Assembly (NCBI GenBank): GCA_903889565.1
Contig: CAISYC010000068.1
Span: forward strand, 124,001 to 188,000
Length of the DNA stretch: 64,000 bases
Direction of reading: 5' to 3'
From: an uncultured beta proteobacterium
Lineage (GTDB): Bacteria; Pseudomonadota; Gammaproteobacteria; Burkholderiales; SG8-41
In this document: piece by piece, positions 18,291-25,873 of the stretch
Numbering within the stretch: position 1 is the stretch's first letter
How the letters are laid out: every line of letters starts with the position of its first letter
Notes under the pieces: model-generated
Told to the model about the DNA's origin: nothing
Databases searched by the model: none
The model's input: the letters and a program-made list of their open reading frames with translations, nothing else
Made by a program: the position numbers and the translations under genes

Positions 18291-20027
18291 GTGAAAACAA
18301 AACGCGGCCGCCTGTCGCAGCCGAAATACAAAGTCATCATTGAAAAAGACGTGCGCATCACCATGCGCGACGGCTCGACGCTGCTGGCGGATATCTTCCG
18401 TCCGAAATCGAATGGCAGGTATCCGGCCATCGTCAACATCAGCTGCTACCAGAAGGACAAAGTGTGGGTGCCACCGGCGGATCTCGAGGAGAAGGCCAAT
18501 CCCTACATGACCTGGGAAACGGTCAATCCGCTGTGGTGGGTGCCGCGCGGTTACATCTGCGTGCGCGTCGATACGCGCGGCTCCGGCAAATCACCGGGCC
18601 TGTCGGATCCCGGCGGCTTTCAGGAAACGCTCGATTATTACGACGCGATCGAATGGGCGGCGAAGCAGCCGTGGTGCAGCGGCAATATCGGTTCGGCCGG
18701 CATTTCCTATCACGCCACGCAGCAGTGGCGGGTGGCCACACTGCAGCCGCCGTCGTTGAAAGCGATCATTCCGTGGGAGGGCTATGCAGACACCTATCGC
18801 GACGCGGTATTTCACGGCGGCATCTTCCAGCTTTATTACCTGTCGACCTGGTACGCCACGCAGATGGCGCACCACCTGCTCGGTGATCCGCAGGAATACA
18901 ACCCCGACGCATTCCGCAACGAGCGTCTGTTCAACTACATGCGCAACAGTCTCGACACCGGCTGGTGGGACGACCGCTGCGCGGCCGCGCACTGGGACAA
19001 GATCAAGGTGCCGCTCTACAGCGCCGGCAACTGGAGCGGCGCCAATCTGCATCTGCGCGGCAACACCGAGGGCTATGTCAACGCCGCATCCAAACACAAG
19101 AAGCTGCGCATCCACACCGGCACGCATTACCACGCCTTCTATACCGAGGAAGGCCGCCGCGACCAGTTGCGCTGGTTCGATCATTGGCTGAAAGGCATCG
19201 ACACCGGCCTGCTGGATGAACCGCCGGTCAAGTTGTTGATCCGCACCGGCGGAGGCGGCATGAACGATTACAAGTTCCGCTTCGAGAACGAATGGCCGTT
19301 GAAGCGCACGCGCTGGACCAAGCTGTTCCTCGACGCCGAGCAAAAGCAGCCGTCAGCCGACGAAAGGGGGCACGAAGGCGTTTTGCTGCGCAAGGCGCCA
19401 ACGCGCGTCGCAAAAGTCAGTTATTCGGCCACCGGCGTCTCGCATGCCGGTGTGGCCTCGGCGTCATCGACGATGCTGCAGGCCGGCAGCATGACGCGCA
19501 CGGGCGTGTCCTTCGAAACGCCGCCGTTTGCCGAGGCGACCGAAGTCACTGGCCCGGTCAAACTGGTGCTGTGGGTGTCGAGCACGCAAAAAGACATGGA
19601 CATGTTCGTCACCATTCGCAATATCGGCGTCGATGGCAATGATGTCTGGGAGGTCGGCCAGCAGGGGCAGAAGGTGCCGGTGGCCAAGGGCTGGCTGCGC
19701 GCCTCGCACCGCAAGCTCGATCAGGAACGTTCGCTGCCGTACCGGCCGTTTCATGCGCACGACGAGCGCTGGTGGCTGAAGCCGGGCGAGCCGGTCGAGT
19801 GCGAAATCGAAATCTGGCCGGTGTGCATGGTGTTCGCCAAGGGTCATCGCATCCGGCTCGATGTGCAGCCGCGCGACGGCGTGGGCAGCGCGCCTTACAC
19901 GCATTACCCGGCAGCGTACAATACGGGCGGCACCAACACCATACACACCGGCGGCAAAATGGCGTCGTATCTGATGCTGCCGTTCATTCCACCGAAGAGC
20001 GCATCCAAACGAAGGCCGAAGAAATGA
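18291..20027 (+). CDS. CocE/NonD-like hydrolase, copy 2
   Basis: 578 residues read from GTG 18291, chosen because GGAGAG stands six bases upstream; upstream start GTG 18258 is weaker. It shares long blocks with the copy at 12006: VIIEKDVRITMRDGS, SCYQKDKVWVPPADLEEKANPYM, VDTRGSGKSPG, nucleophile elbow GISYHA. The acid motif again is replaced (AGNWSGANLHLRGNTEG). The jelly-roll end carries YRPFHAHDERWWLKPGE. A substrate cannot be named, but location beside a Bug protein and oxidoreductases suggests a catabolic role. Possibly a gene duplication. Confidence 0.85.
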   Translation: MKTKRGRLSQPKYKVIIEKDVRITMRDGSTLLADIFRPKSNGRYPAIVNISCYQKDKVWVPPADLEEKANPYMTWETVNPLWWVPRGYICVRVDTRGSGKSPGLSDPGGFQETLDYYDAIEWAAKQPWCSGNIGSAGISYHATQQWRVATLQPPSLKAIIPWEGYADTYRDAVFHGGIFQLYYLSTWYATQMAHHLLGDPQEYNPDAFRNERLFNYMRNSLDTGWWDDRCAAAHWDKIKVPLYSAGNWSGANLHLRGNTEGYVNAASKHKKLRIHTGTHYHAFYTEEGRRDQLRWFDHWLKGIDTGLLDEPPVKLLIRTGGGGMNDYKFRFENEWPLKRTRWTKLFLDAEQKQPSADERGHEGVLLRKAPTRVAKVSYSATGVSHAGVASASSTMLQAGSMTRTGVSFETPPFAEATEVTGPVKLVLWVSSTQKDMDMFVTIRNIGVDGNDVWEVGQQGQKVPVAKGWLRASHRKLDQERSLPYRPFHAHDERWWLKPGEPVECEIEIWPVCMVFAKGHRIRLDVQPRDGVGSAPYTHYPAAYNTGGTNTIHTGGKMASYLMLPFIPPKSASKRRPKK

Positions 20028-20057
20028 TTCGCCTGACGAATAACTGAGGAGAAAAAA

Positions 20058-21041
20058 ATGCTGAATGTAGCGATCCACGGCATGGGCGCGTGGGGCAGCA
20101 AGCTGATCGATTCGGTCGACGGCAGCAGCAAGATCAAATTCGTCTGCGGCATCACGCGTAGTCCGGAGAAGCATCAGGAATACGCCGACAAAAAGGGCAT
20201 CAAGCTGGTGACTTCGTTCGAGGCGGCGCTGGCCGACAAGGGCATCGATGCGGTGGTGATCGCGACGCCGCATTCGCAGCACGAAGCGCAGGTCATTGCG
20301 GCGGCGAAGGCCGGCAAGGCGATTTACGTCGAAAAGCCGCTGGCGCTGACGCAGGCATCCGCGCAGCGCGCGGTCGATGCGGTGAAGGCCGCCGGGGTCA
20401 CCATGTGCATCGGTTTCAACCGCCGCTACGCACCGAGCTTTCTCGAGATGATGAAGCGCATCAAGGCCGGCGAAATCGGCCAGGTGCTGCATGTCGAAGG
20501 TCATCACGCCGGTCCGACCGGCTTCAAGCTGAAGGCGGGTGGCTGGCGTTCGACGCGGGTCGAGGCGCCCGCCGGCGGCATGACCGCGCGCGGCATTCAC
20601 ACGCTCGATTCAATGTTGCAGGCGGCCGGCGGGCTGGTCACCTCGCTCTACGCCTACAGCGACCACCGCGCGATGGCTGCAGATATCGACATGGACGACA
20701 ACACCTCGATGATGTTGAAGTTTTCGAATGGCGTCACCGGTTATCTCGGCGTCTGTTTCGTCACCGGCGAGCTCTACCGCGTGCATGTATTCGGCACCAA
20801 GGGCTGGCTCGAAATGCGCGGCGACACCGAACTCGTCTCCTGTGCGCTCGAAGGCAAGCCGCAGCGCCACACCATGGATGTGGTGAGCAAGGAGCGCGCG
20901 GTGCTCGAGGCCTTTGCCGATGCGGTCGCCGCCAAAGCCGGCTTTCTGGTGCCGGCCGATCAGGCGGTCAACGAAATCGCCGTGCTGGAATCGATCGAGA
21001 AGTCGGCCAAGAGCGGCCAGCCGATTACGATCAAGACCTGA
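20058..21041 (+). CDS. Gfo/Idh/MocA-family NAD(P)-dependent oxidoreductase
   Basis: 327 residues with ribosome site GAGGAG. The Rossmann start LNVAIHGMGAWGSKLI, DAVVIATPHSQHEAQVIAAAKAGKAIYVEKPLAL (the EKP motif) and the C-terminal alpha/beta domain (VLHVEGHHAGPTG, GGMTARGIHTLDSML with the conserved His/Asp) define the family. Members oxidise sugars or cyclitols, or reduce related ketones. It lies between copy 2 of the CocE-like hydrolase and a DapA-like gene, probably in one transcript. Confidence 0.9.
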   Translation: MLNVAIHGMGAWGSKLIDSVDGSSKIKFVCGITRSPEKHQEYADKKGIKLVTSFEAALADKGIDAVVIATPHSQHEAQVIAAAKAGKAIYVEKPLALTQASAQRAVDAVKAAGVTMCIGFNRRYAPSFLEMMKRIKAGEIGQVLHVEGHHAGPTGFKLKAGGWRSTRVEAPAGGMTARGIHTLDSMLQAAGGLVTSLYAYSDHRAMAADIDMDDNTSMMLKFSNGVTGYLGVCFVTGELYRVHVFGTKGWLEMRGDTELVSCALEGKPQRHTMDVVSKERAVLEAFADAVAAKAGFLVPADQAVNEIAVLESIEKSAKSGQPITIKT

Positions 21042-21092
21042 TCAGCGTTAAAACACGCTTTCGCAACCGCAGGACGAAGGAGAGTTCGCAGC

Positions 21093-22034
21093 ATGGCAAC
21101 CATTTATTCCGGCGTGGTCGGCACACCCGTGACCCCGTTCAAAACGGACGGCGCGGTCGATTACGACACCTTCGTCAAACAGATCAACTTTCTGATCGAA
21201 AACGGCGCGCGTGTGCTCGCGCACCCGATGCACATCGGCGAATCGGTCAGCCTGACCGATGCCGAGCGCCGCGAACTCGCCAAGGTGCTGGCCAGCGTGG
21301 TGGGGCGCCGCGTGCCGACCTTCGTGCACGTGTCGCATGCGGGCACCGATCAGGCGGTGGCACTGGCCGAAGCGGCGACCAAGGCCGGCAACACCGGTGT
21401 CGTCATGCTGCCGCCTTATCACTGGCGTGCCGGCCAGCGCGCGCTGGTTGAGCATTTCATCGCGGTGGCCGATGCGGCTGGCGGTGAATTCATCATTGCC
21501 AACGATCCGGCCGCGGTGCAGATGGATATCGGTACCGACACGCTGGAGAAACTGATCGACCGCATTCCGCGGCTGGTCGCGGTGATGGACGCGAATCAGG
21601 ACATGGCGGGCTTCACCGACAGCTGCGAACTGGTTGCGCGCAAGGGCAAACCGATTGCGGTGTTTGCCGGCAGCGACATGCTGCTGGCGACGATGCCGCT
21701 GGGGGCGCGCGGCTGCTTCTCGGCATGCAGCGAAGTGGCGCCGAAACTGACGCAGGCGCTTTACCAGTCGTGCGCGACCGGCGTGTTCACGCGCGCACAG
21801 CCGCTGCAGTTCAAGTTGCGCCGCCTGCTCAAGGTGCTGCTGCACAATCCGCCGGCGGCGATCAAATACGCCATGGAACTGCTCGACCGTCCGGTCGGCG
21901 TGCCGCGGCGACCGGTGATGGCGCTGACCGCGGAAGAAAAAAAGATGGTCAAGTCGGAACTCACCCAACTGGGGATTTTCGACGACGAGCCGGTCGGCTG
22001 GGAAACCAAGCGCAAGCCGTCAAAGGCGGCTTGA
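21093..22034 (+). CDS. DapA/NanA-superfamily protein lacking the Schiff-base lysine
   Basis: 313 residues with the (beta/alpha)8 fold signature SGVVGTPVTPFKTDGAVDYD at the start and GESVSLTDAERREL. In class I aldolases of this family the lysine stands in GIKxxSGD; here the segment reads LVAVMDANQD (Met165). The usual YN before it is also changed (IIANDP). So ordinary Schiff-base chemistry is not supported, although a shifted alignment remains possible. Family members act on 2-oxo acids. The gene ends the plus-strand catabolic block, just before the integron. Confidence 0.8.
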   Translation: MATIYSGVVGTPVTPFKTDGAVDYDTFVKQINFLIENGARVLAHPMHIGESVSLTDAERRELAKVLASVVGRRVPTFVHVSHAGTDQAVALAEAATKAGNTGVVMLPPYHWRAGQRALVEHFIAVADAAGGEFIIANDPAAVQMDIGTDTLEKLIDRIPRLVAVMDANQDMAGFTDSCELVARKGKPIAVFAGSDMLLATMPLGARGCFSACSEVAPKLTQALYQSCATGVFTRAQPLQFKLRRLLKVLLHNPPAAIKYAMELLDRPVGVPRRPVMALTAEEKKMVKSELTQLGIFDDEPVGWETKRKPSKAA

Positions 22035-22044
22035 GTGTTGATTG

Positions 22045-22102
22045 GCGTCGCGGTGCCCGTGCGAACCGCCTGCGGCATTCACTTTGGAACTGCTGGTTAA
22101 AC
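22045..22102 (-). repeat. Possible degenerate attC at the distal end of the integron
   Basis: On the minus strand, GTTTAAC at 22102-22096 overlaps the stop codon of the DUF2442 gene and fits the RYYYAAC core of an attC 5' end. It is followed by AGTTCCAAAG and a GC-rich inverted segment. No GTTRRRY closing core is found before the DapA-like gene. So the site looks truncated or diverged, as would be expected at the array boundary. Confidence 0.4.
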
Positions 22103-22336
22103 GGTAGCTGCCACGTGCTCGCGAAGAAACTCGGGTGCAAAGTCTGCACCGTTCGGCCACGTGAGCGTATGGCGGGTAACCGAAAAACGCTTGAACTGCT
22201 CGACGTCCCGCAGCGCGCCGAAAATGGGTCCATCGAGTTCGGCGAAGAGATCGACTTCCCCGACTGCGCCATCGCTGAATGTCAGCCTTACCACATAGTC
22301 TCGAACGTACCGTGCCTCAAGAACGTGAAGAAACAT
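22097..22336 (-). CDS. DUF2442 protein, putative antitoxin partner of DUF4160
   Basis: 79 residues from ATG 22336 (GGAG seven bases before; a TTG at 22357 would overlap the upstream gene). The opening MFLHVLEARYVRDYVVRLTFSDGAVGEVDLF matches DUF2442. DUF2442 genes commonly sit directly behind DUF4160 genes, a pair predicted to be a toxin-antitoxin module, but the biochemistry is not established. It is four bases after the DUF4160 stop and is the last cassette-like gene away from intI. Confidence 0.78.
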   Translation of the reverse strand: MFLHVLEARYVRDYVVRLTFSDGAVGEVDLFAELDGPIFGALRDVEQFKRFSVTRHTLTWPNGADFAPEFLREHVAATV

Positions 22337-22340
22337 GGCG

Positions 22341-22598
22341 TCACTCCAGTGGATCAATGGTTTTTAACGGCAGCTTGCTCTGCGCAAGAGACCAGTCTGC
22401 CGCGAGTTCAGCCTTATGTAAAGAGTGCCACTCCAGGACTAAATTGAGCGCGCGGCGCGGAAATGTCCCGGTTACTACCCCAGACGCGATCTCGACAGTA
22501 ATTTCAAACTCCGCATACTCGGCGTGAAAATGAGGCGGCGCGTGATCCTTGTAATACATGTAGATCACGATCCCGAGAAAGCGGCATAGTTCCGGCAT
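22341..22598 (-). CDS. DUF4160 protein, putative toxin partner of DUF2442
   Basis: 85 residues. MPELCRFLGIVIYMYYKDHAPPHFHAEYAEFEITVEIASG is the DUF4160 signature, with the HFHAEY core. It points away from intI and begins 16 bases past the attC core GTTAAAC (22620-22614), as expected of an integron gene cassette. Its predicted function as a toxin comes from its pairing with DUF2442, not from experiment. Confidence 0.8.
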   Translation of the reverse strand: MPELCRFLGIVIYMYYKDHAPPHFHAEYAEFEITVEIASGVVTGTFPRRALNLVLEWHSLHKAELAADWSLAQSKLPLKTIDPLE

Positions 22599-22613
22599 GG
22601 GTTACTTTTTAAC

Positions 22614-22671
22614 GTTTAACGTTCCGGTTAAGCGGCGCGTTTTTGCGTCCGCTTTGAACCGGTGGTTAGAG
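22614..22671 (-). repeat. attC recombination site of an integron cassette
   Basis: Read on the minus strand the 58-base stretch begins CTCTAAC, then GGTTCAAAGCGG, a central ACGC/GCG hairpin, CCGCTTAACC and ends GTTAAAC. The ends match the R boxes (RYYYAAC, first base off, and GTTRRRY). The L boxes GGTTCAAAGCGG and CCGCTTAACC pair with two unpaired bases, as attC extrahelical bases do. The order and spacing follow those of known attC such as the aadA1 site. It overlaps the last codons of the brnA-like gene. Confidence 0.75.
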
Positions 22672-22903
22672 GTCGCGAGTGATGCTCTGCATAGGCGTCG
22701 AGCAGTCGCCGAATCATTCGCTGATACTGGGTGTTGTTCTTTTGCGCCTCGATCTTGAAAAAATCGACGCTACGCTTGCTTAGCGCAATGGTAACCTTGA
22801 CTCCTTCGTCCTGAAATACAAGATCCTCAGGACGGGGAAGAAAGTCAGCGACGACCTTGGGGTTTCCGAGGTGTTCGTTCGTGTACTTGATTTTCGCGCT
22901 CAT
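22628..22903 (-). CDS. brnA: BrnA-type antitoxin
   Basis: 91 residues from ATG 22903; an upstream reading to 22939 is unsupported. The body PKVVADFLPRPEDLVF, then VKVTIALSKRSVDFFKIEAQ and YQRMIRRLLDAYAEHH, fits the BrnA ribbon-helix-helix family that binds BrnT and represses the operon. The last residues fall in an attC. It overlaps the brnT end by 59 bases, a long overlap, so the true brnT stop or brnA start should be checked. Confidence 0.82.
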   Translation of the reverse strand: MSAKIKYTNEHLGNPKVVADFLPRPEDLVFQDEGVKVTIALSKRSVDFFKIEAQKNNTQYQRMIRRLLDAYAEHHSRPLTTGSKRTQKRAA

Positions 22904-23165
22904 AAATTTGTTTGCCTTTTCGCCAATAGCCTGCACCAAATATGCGAATTACGTCGTCACGATACGTAAAGCGTACCGTGAGAATGCCCTCGCCAACCAG
23001 GCCAAAGCAGAAATGCCGGTTTTCAATGGAACTGTGAGAATGATCTTCCGCGATAACACGGCGGGGGTCTGCAAAGGCGACCTGTGCCTCAGCAAAAGAC
23101 ACGCCGTGCTTATTCTGATTTTCGCCATCCTTTTTGGAATCCCATTGGAACCGAGCTTTGGTCAT
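22845..23165 (-). CDS. brnT: BrnT-type ribonuclease toxin
   Basis: 106 residues from ATG 23165. FQWDSKKDGENQNKHGVSF, ADPRRVIAEDHSHSSIENR and VRFTYRDDVIRIFGAGYWRKGKQIYE are classic BrnT segments, including the C-terminal R/F-rich stretch. BrnT is a RelE-like RNase inhibited by BrnA. The gene precedes brnA and points away from intI, so brnTA reads as the first recognisable cassette. Confidence 0.86.
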   Translation of the reverse strand: MTKARFQWDSKKDGENQNKHGVSFAEAQVAFADPRRVIAEDHSHSSIENRHFCFGLVGEGILTVRFTYRDDVIRIFGAGYWRKGKQIYERENQVHERTPRKPQGRR

Positions 23166-23753
23166 GCGAAAGCCTAGCACAAATATGGGCGAATAGCCAT
23201 ATCATTATATGGCATCAGTGATGGATGCCTGACGACCGCAACGTTCGAGCTCATCAGCGCGCCGATCGAGCAGCGCGACATATTGAGATGATTGAATTGA
23301 GATGCTGAGCATCGAAGTCACTGCGCAGCGCGTCTGATGCGGCGAGTAGTTAGGTCTCGATAGAGGGCCGCGCATTTGTGTGCCGAAGGGTCGGTGGTTT
23401 GGCAGATGGTGTCCAACAGTGCCGCCAGCGTGGGCAAATTGTGCTTTTACCGTGAATCGTTGGTACGCTGTTCGACTTGAAGCTCGCTTCAATCGACTGC
23501 GTACCAACGATTCACTTTTTAGCATTTTTTTGGTCTTTCGTCTGTATAGCTATTGGGCTATTCAGCCGGCCTTCTTTGATCTCGCATATGTTCGTGGCAT
23601 CTATCGCGGACTTAACGTGATTTGGGGCGACAGTTTTGCTGTATAACTTGGCCGCCCACCCGTATCGTTTTAGCGGTCAACAGCATGATTAAGCATGTTT
23701 GCATCAATGACTTATGCATAATATACCGCCCATTTTTATCGTACTAAATAAAA
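23166..23753. other. Integron leader/attI-like region without a clear gene
   Basis: This 588-base stretch separates brnT from intI and holds no supported gene. On the minus strand GTTAAGT (23617-23611) and GTTGGAC (23417-23411) match the GTTRRRY core and are candidates for attI or a cassette junction. ACCTAAC (23355-23349) fits RYYYAAC, and CATCAG/CTGATG further on could form a larger attC ending at a poor core near 23240. AT-rich sequence before intI (23700-23750) would hold its promoter. Confidence 0.4.
23452..23515. repeat. 64-base near-perfect palindrome upstream of intI
   Basis: A perfect 17-base inverted repeat, GTGAATCGTTGGTACGC at 23452-23468 and its complement at 23499-23515, flanks an inner part in which TCGA and TTGAAG/CTTCAA also pair around CTCG, with a single bulged C. 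A T-run (23516-23520, more at 23526-23531) follows on the plus strand, so it could be a terminator. The stem and bulge pattern also recalls a folded attC, though the ends do not match the core consensus. Confidence 0.6.
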
Positions 23754-24860
23754 ATGAAAACCAACTCCCCTCTGCCCCCGCTGAAATCGGTCAAATTGCT
23801 TGACCAGCTCCGCGAGCGTATTCGTTATTTGCACTACAGTCTAAGAACTGAGACGACTTATGTCTACTGGGTGCGGATGTACATCCGGTTCCACAAGCTG
23901 CGCCACCCCGCCACCATGGGCGGTCCCGAGGTCGAGGCTTTCCTATCGTGGCTGGCCAATGACAAAAACGTATCGGCATCCACGCACAAGCAGGCGCTAT
24001 CGGCGGTTCTTTTCCTGTGCAACAAGGTTATCGGCATCAACCTGCCATGGATGGCCGAGATCGGCCGTCCGCGCAGCGAACAGCGGCTGCCGGTCGTCTT
24101 AAATCAAACAGAAGTCACCCGGATATTTACGCTGATGCGCGGTGAGCATCGGTTGTTTGCTCAACTGCTCTACGGCACCGGCATGCGGATAACGGAGGGA
24201 TTGCAGCTTCGCATTAAAGACGTGGACTTTGATCACGGCACAATCGTCGTCCGCGAAGGCAAAGGTAAAAAAGACCGGGCCGTCATGCTTCCGCAACGGC
24301 TCATGCCGGAATTGCGGCAACAGGTAGAGCGTTCCCGCGTCTTGTGGGATGCCGATCAGGCAGCCAAACGGGGTGGCGTCGAGATGCCCTATGCACTGGA
24401 ACGCAAGTATCCGCGCGCCGGAAACTCTTGGGCGTGGTTTTGGGTGTTCCCGCAAGCCACGCATTCGACCGATCCGCGCACTGGCGTGGTCCGCCGTCAT
24501 CACATGTACGACCAGACGTTTCAGCGCGCGTTCAAACGTGCGATTGAACAAGCAGGCATTACCAAACCGGCAACCCCGCACACGTTGCGGCACTCCTTTG
24601 CAACCCATTTATTGCAATCGGGCTATGACATCCGGACGGTGCAGGAGCTTTTAGGGCATAGCGACGTATCAACGACCATGATCTATACCCATGTGCTCAA
24701 AGTCGGCGGCGGCGGTGTTCGCAGCCCCATGGATGCGTTACCGGTTGTAGCCCCTTCCAAGTGTGAGGAAGAGCCCGCCGCCTTTGAGGGCACCACAATA
24801 CGCCACGGAGTTCCAAACCAGCGACCTCGCGCCGGGGCAAAACCCGCACACATTAGTTGA
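23754..24860 (+). CDS. intI: Integron integrase (tyrosine recombinase)
   Basis: 368 residues. An N-terminal SAM-like domain ([33 protein letters not shown]) precedes the catalytic domain with [13 protein letters not shown] (first Arg), [19 protein letters not shown] (HxxR), [15 protein letters not shown] (His and Tyr nucleophile). The insertion [15 protein letters not shown] between them is the IntI-specific patch that binds attC. It is divergent from the two toxin-antitoxin cassettes, the classical integron arrangement. It appears intact. The C-terminal tail beyond about 325 is variable. Confidence 0.93.
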   Translation: MKTNSPLPPLKSVKLLDQLRERIRYLHYSLRTETTYVYWVRMYIRFHKLRHPATMGGPEVEAFLSWLANDKNVSASTHKQALSAVLFLCNKVIGINLPWMAEIGRPRSEQRLPVVLNQTEVTRIFTLMRGEHRLFAQLLYGTGMRITEGLQLRIKDVDFDHGTIVVREGKGKKDRAVMLPQRLMPELRQQVERSRVLWDADQAAKRGGVEMPYALERKYPRAGNSWAWFWVFPQATHSTDPRTGVVRRHHMYDQTFQRAFKRAIEQAGITKPATPHTLRHSFATHLLQSGYDIRTVQELLGHSDVSTTMIYTHVLKVGGGGVRSPMDALPVVAPSKCEEEPAAFEGTTIRHGVPNQRPRAGAKPAHIS

Positions 24861-24923
24861 CGACGTTAGTTGACGCAAAGCCGGCGAACGCAGGCAATAG
24901 TTTTGGCATAGTCCGGCAAAAAG

Positions 24924-25859
24924 CTATAGGGGCGCCACCGGCACGCAGATTTCGCAAGAAAATACTCCAGTGTTGGCATCGTAGGTGGCGCCGCGCGGAT
25001 AGTATTCGAAGCAGGGCCGGCTATCCATTTGATAGCCGCTTGCCGGGAGCCAGTCGCGCAGCAGTGCGGTCCATGCTTCACCGATCTCTTCGACTATGCC
25101 TTTGAAACGGAGCACCGCATACTTGCCGCCCGGAACGGTGGTCTTGAGTGCACCGCCGGTGGCCACAAAATCGGGCGACACTTCGGCGCACGCGTCATAT
25201 CGGCATTGCTCCGGTGCGGTCACGCCGGGGTCGTCGTGGCTGATGCCGTAGCGTGCGTGATCCGGGCCGAGTTTGTTCATGATCGCCCACGGTATATAGG
25301 TGTCCTGCCAGAACCGCGCGACGGTTTCGCCGTAAGGGCCGAGATGGCGAAAATAGGCAATCGTCGCAGGCGGGCGGTCGATGATTGTTACTTTCATGAT
25401 GATTTCCTTGTTCAGTCTTGGGGAGACCTCATGTTCCGCGAACGATCCCTGTGCTGCCTGACTTTGCTTGCTATTCACATGGCCGGAATTGCTTTTTTGC
25501 GTGCGCTGCGCCGCCTGTAAAGCGCGCCACGCTGAAGCCGAACAGCCGTAGCGTTGCTTGAAGGCGCGCGCAAACGCTTCGCCGGAACCGAAACCGACCC
25601 CCAGCGCGATCTGCAGCACCGGCACGCGCGGCTGCGCAATCAGGTGCACCGCCGCCAGTTCGATGCGCCGGCGGCGCACATAGTCGCCCAGCGTTTCGCC
25701 GGTCCACGCGGTGAACAGACGGTGAAAATGGAAGGGCGAAAAATGTGCCACCGCAGCGAGCCTATCGAGGTCGAGCGTCTGATCGATATTGCGATCGATG
25801 GCCTCGATCACGCGGTGCATGCGCGCGGCGTATTCGGCGCGGCTGTCCTGCTTCGGCAT
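24924..25859 (-). CDS. AraC-type regulator with GyrI-like ligand domain
   Basis: 311 residues. Two AraC helix-turn-helix motifs lie in the first 110 residues (LDRLAAVAHFSPFHFHRLFTAWTGETLGDYV and VLQIALGVGFGSGEAFARAFKQRYG). A GyrI-like (BmrR) effector domain follows from about 150 (KVTIIDRPPATIAYFRHLGPYGET, FRFKGIVEEI region, GYQMDSRPCFEYYPR). Members sense small amphipathic or cationic compounds and regulate efflux or degradation genes. No obvious target is adjacent. The gene ends 63 bases after intI on the opposite strand. Confidence 0.92.
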   Translation of the reverse strand: MPKQDSRAEYAARMHRVIEAIDRNIDQTLDLDRLAAVAHFSPFHFHRLFTAWTGETLGDYVRRRRIELAAVHLIAQPRVPVLQIALGVGFGSGEAFARAFKQRYGCSASAWRALQAAQRTQKSNSGHVNSKQSQAAQGSFAEHEVSPRLNKEIIMKVTIIDRPPATIAYFRHLGPYGETVARFWQDTYIPWAIMNKLGPDHARYGISHDDPGVTAPEQCRYDACAEVSPDFVATGGALKTTVPGGKYAVLRFKGIVEEIGEAWTALLRDWLPASGYQMDSRPCFEYYPRGATYDANTGVFSCEICVPVAPL

Positions 25860-25873
25860 GCGTTTGGGGAGCG

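Noticed and set aside
23205-23646. Short open frames in the region between brnT and intI
   Set aside because: They have no ribosome site or family pattern and overlap the palindrome and candidate attI cores, so I treat the stretch as non-coding.
23640-23753. A LexA box in the intI promoter
   Set aside because: CTGT is present near 23638 but no matching ACAG at the right spacing follows, so SOS control cannot be claimed.
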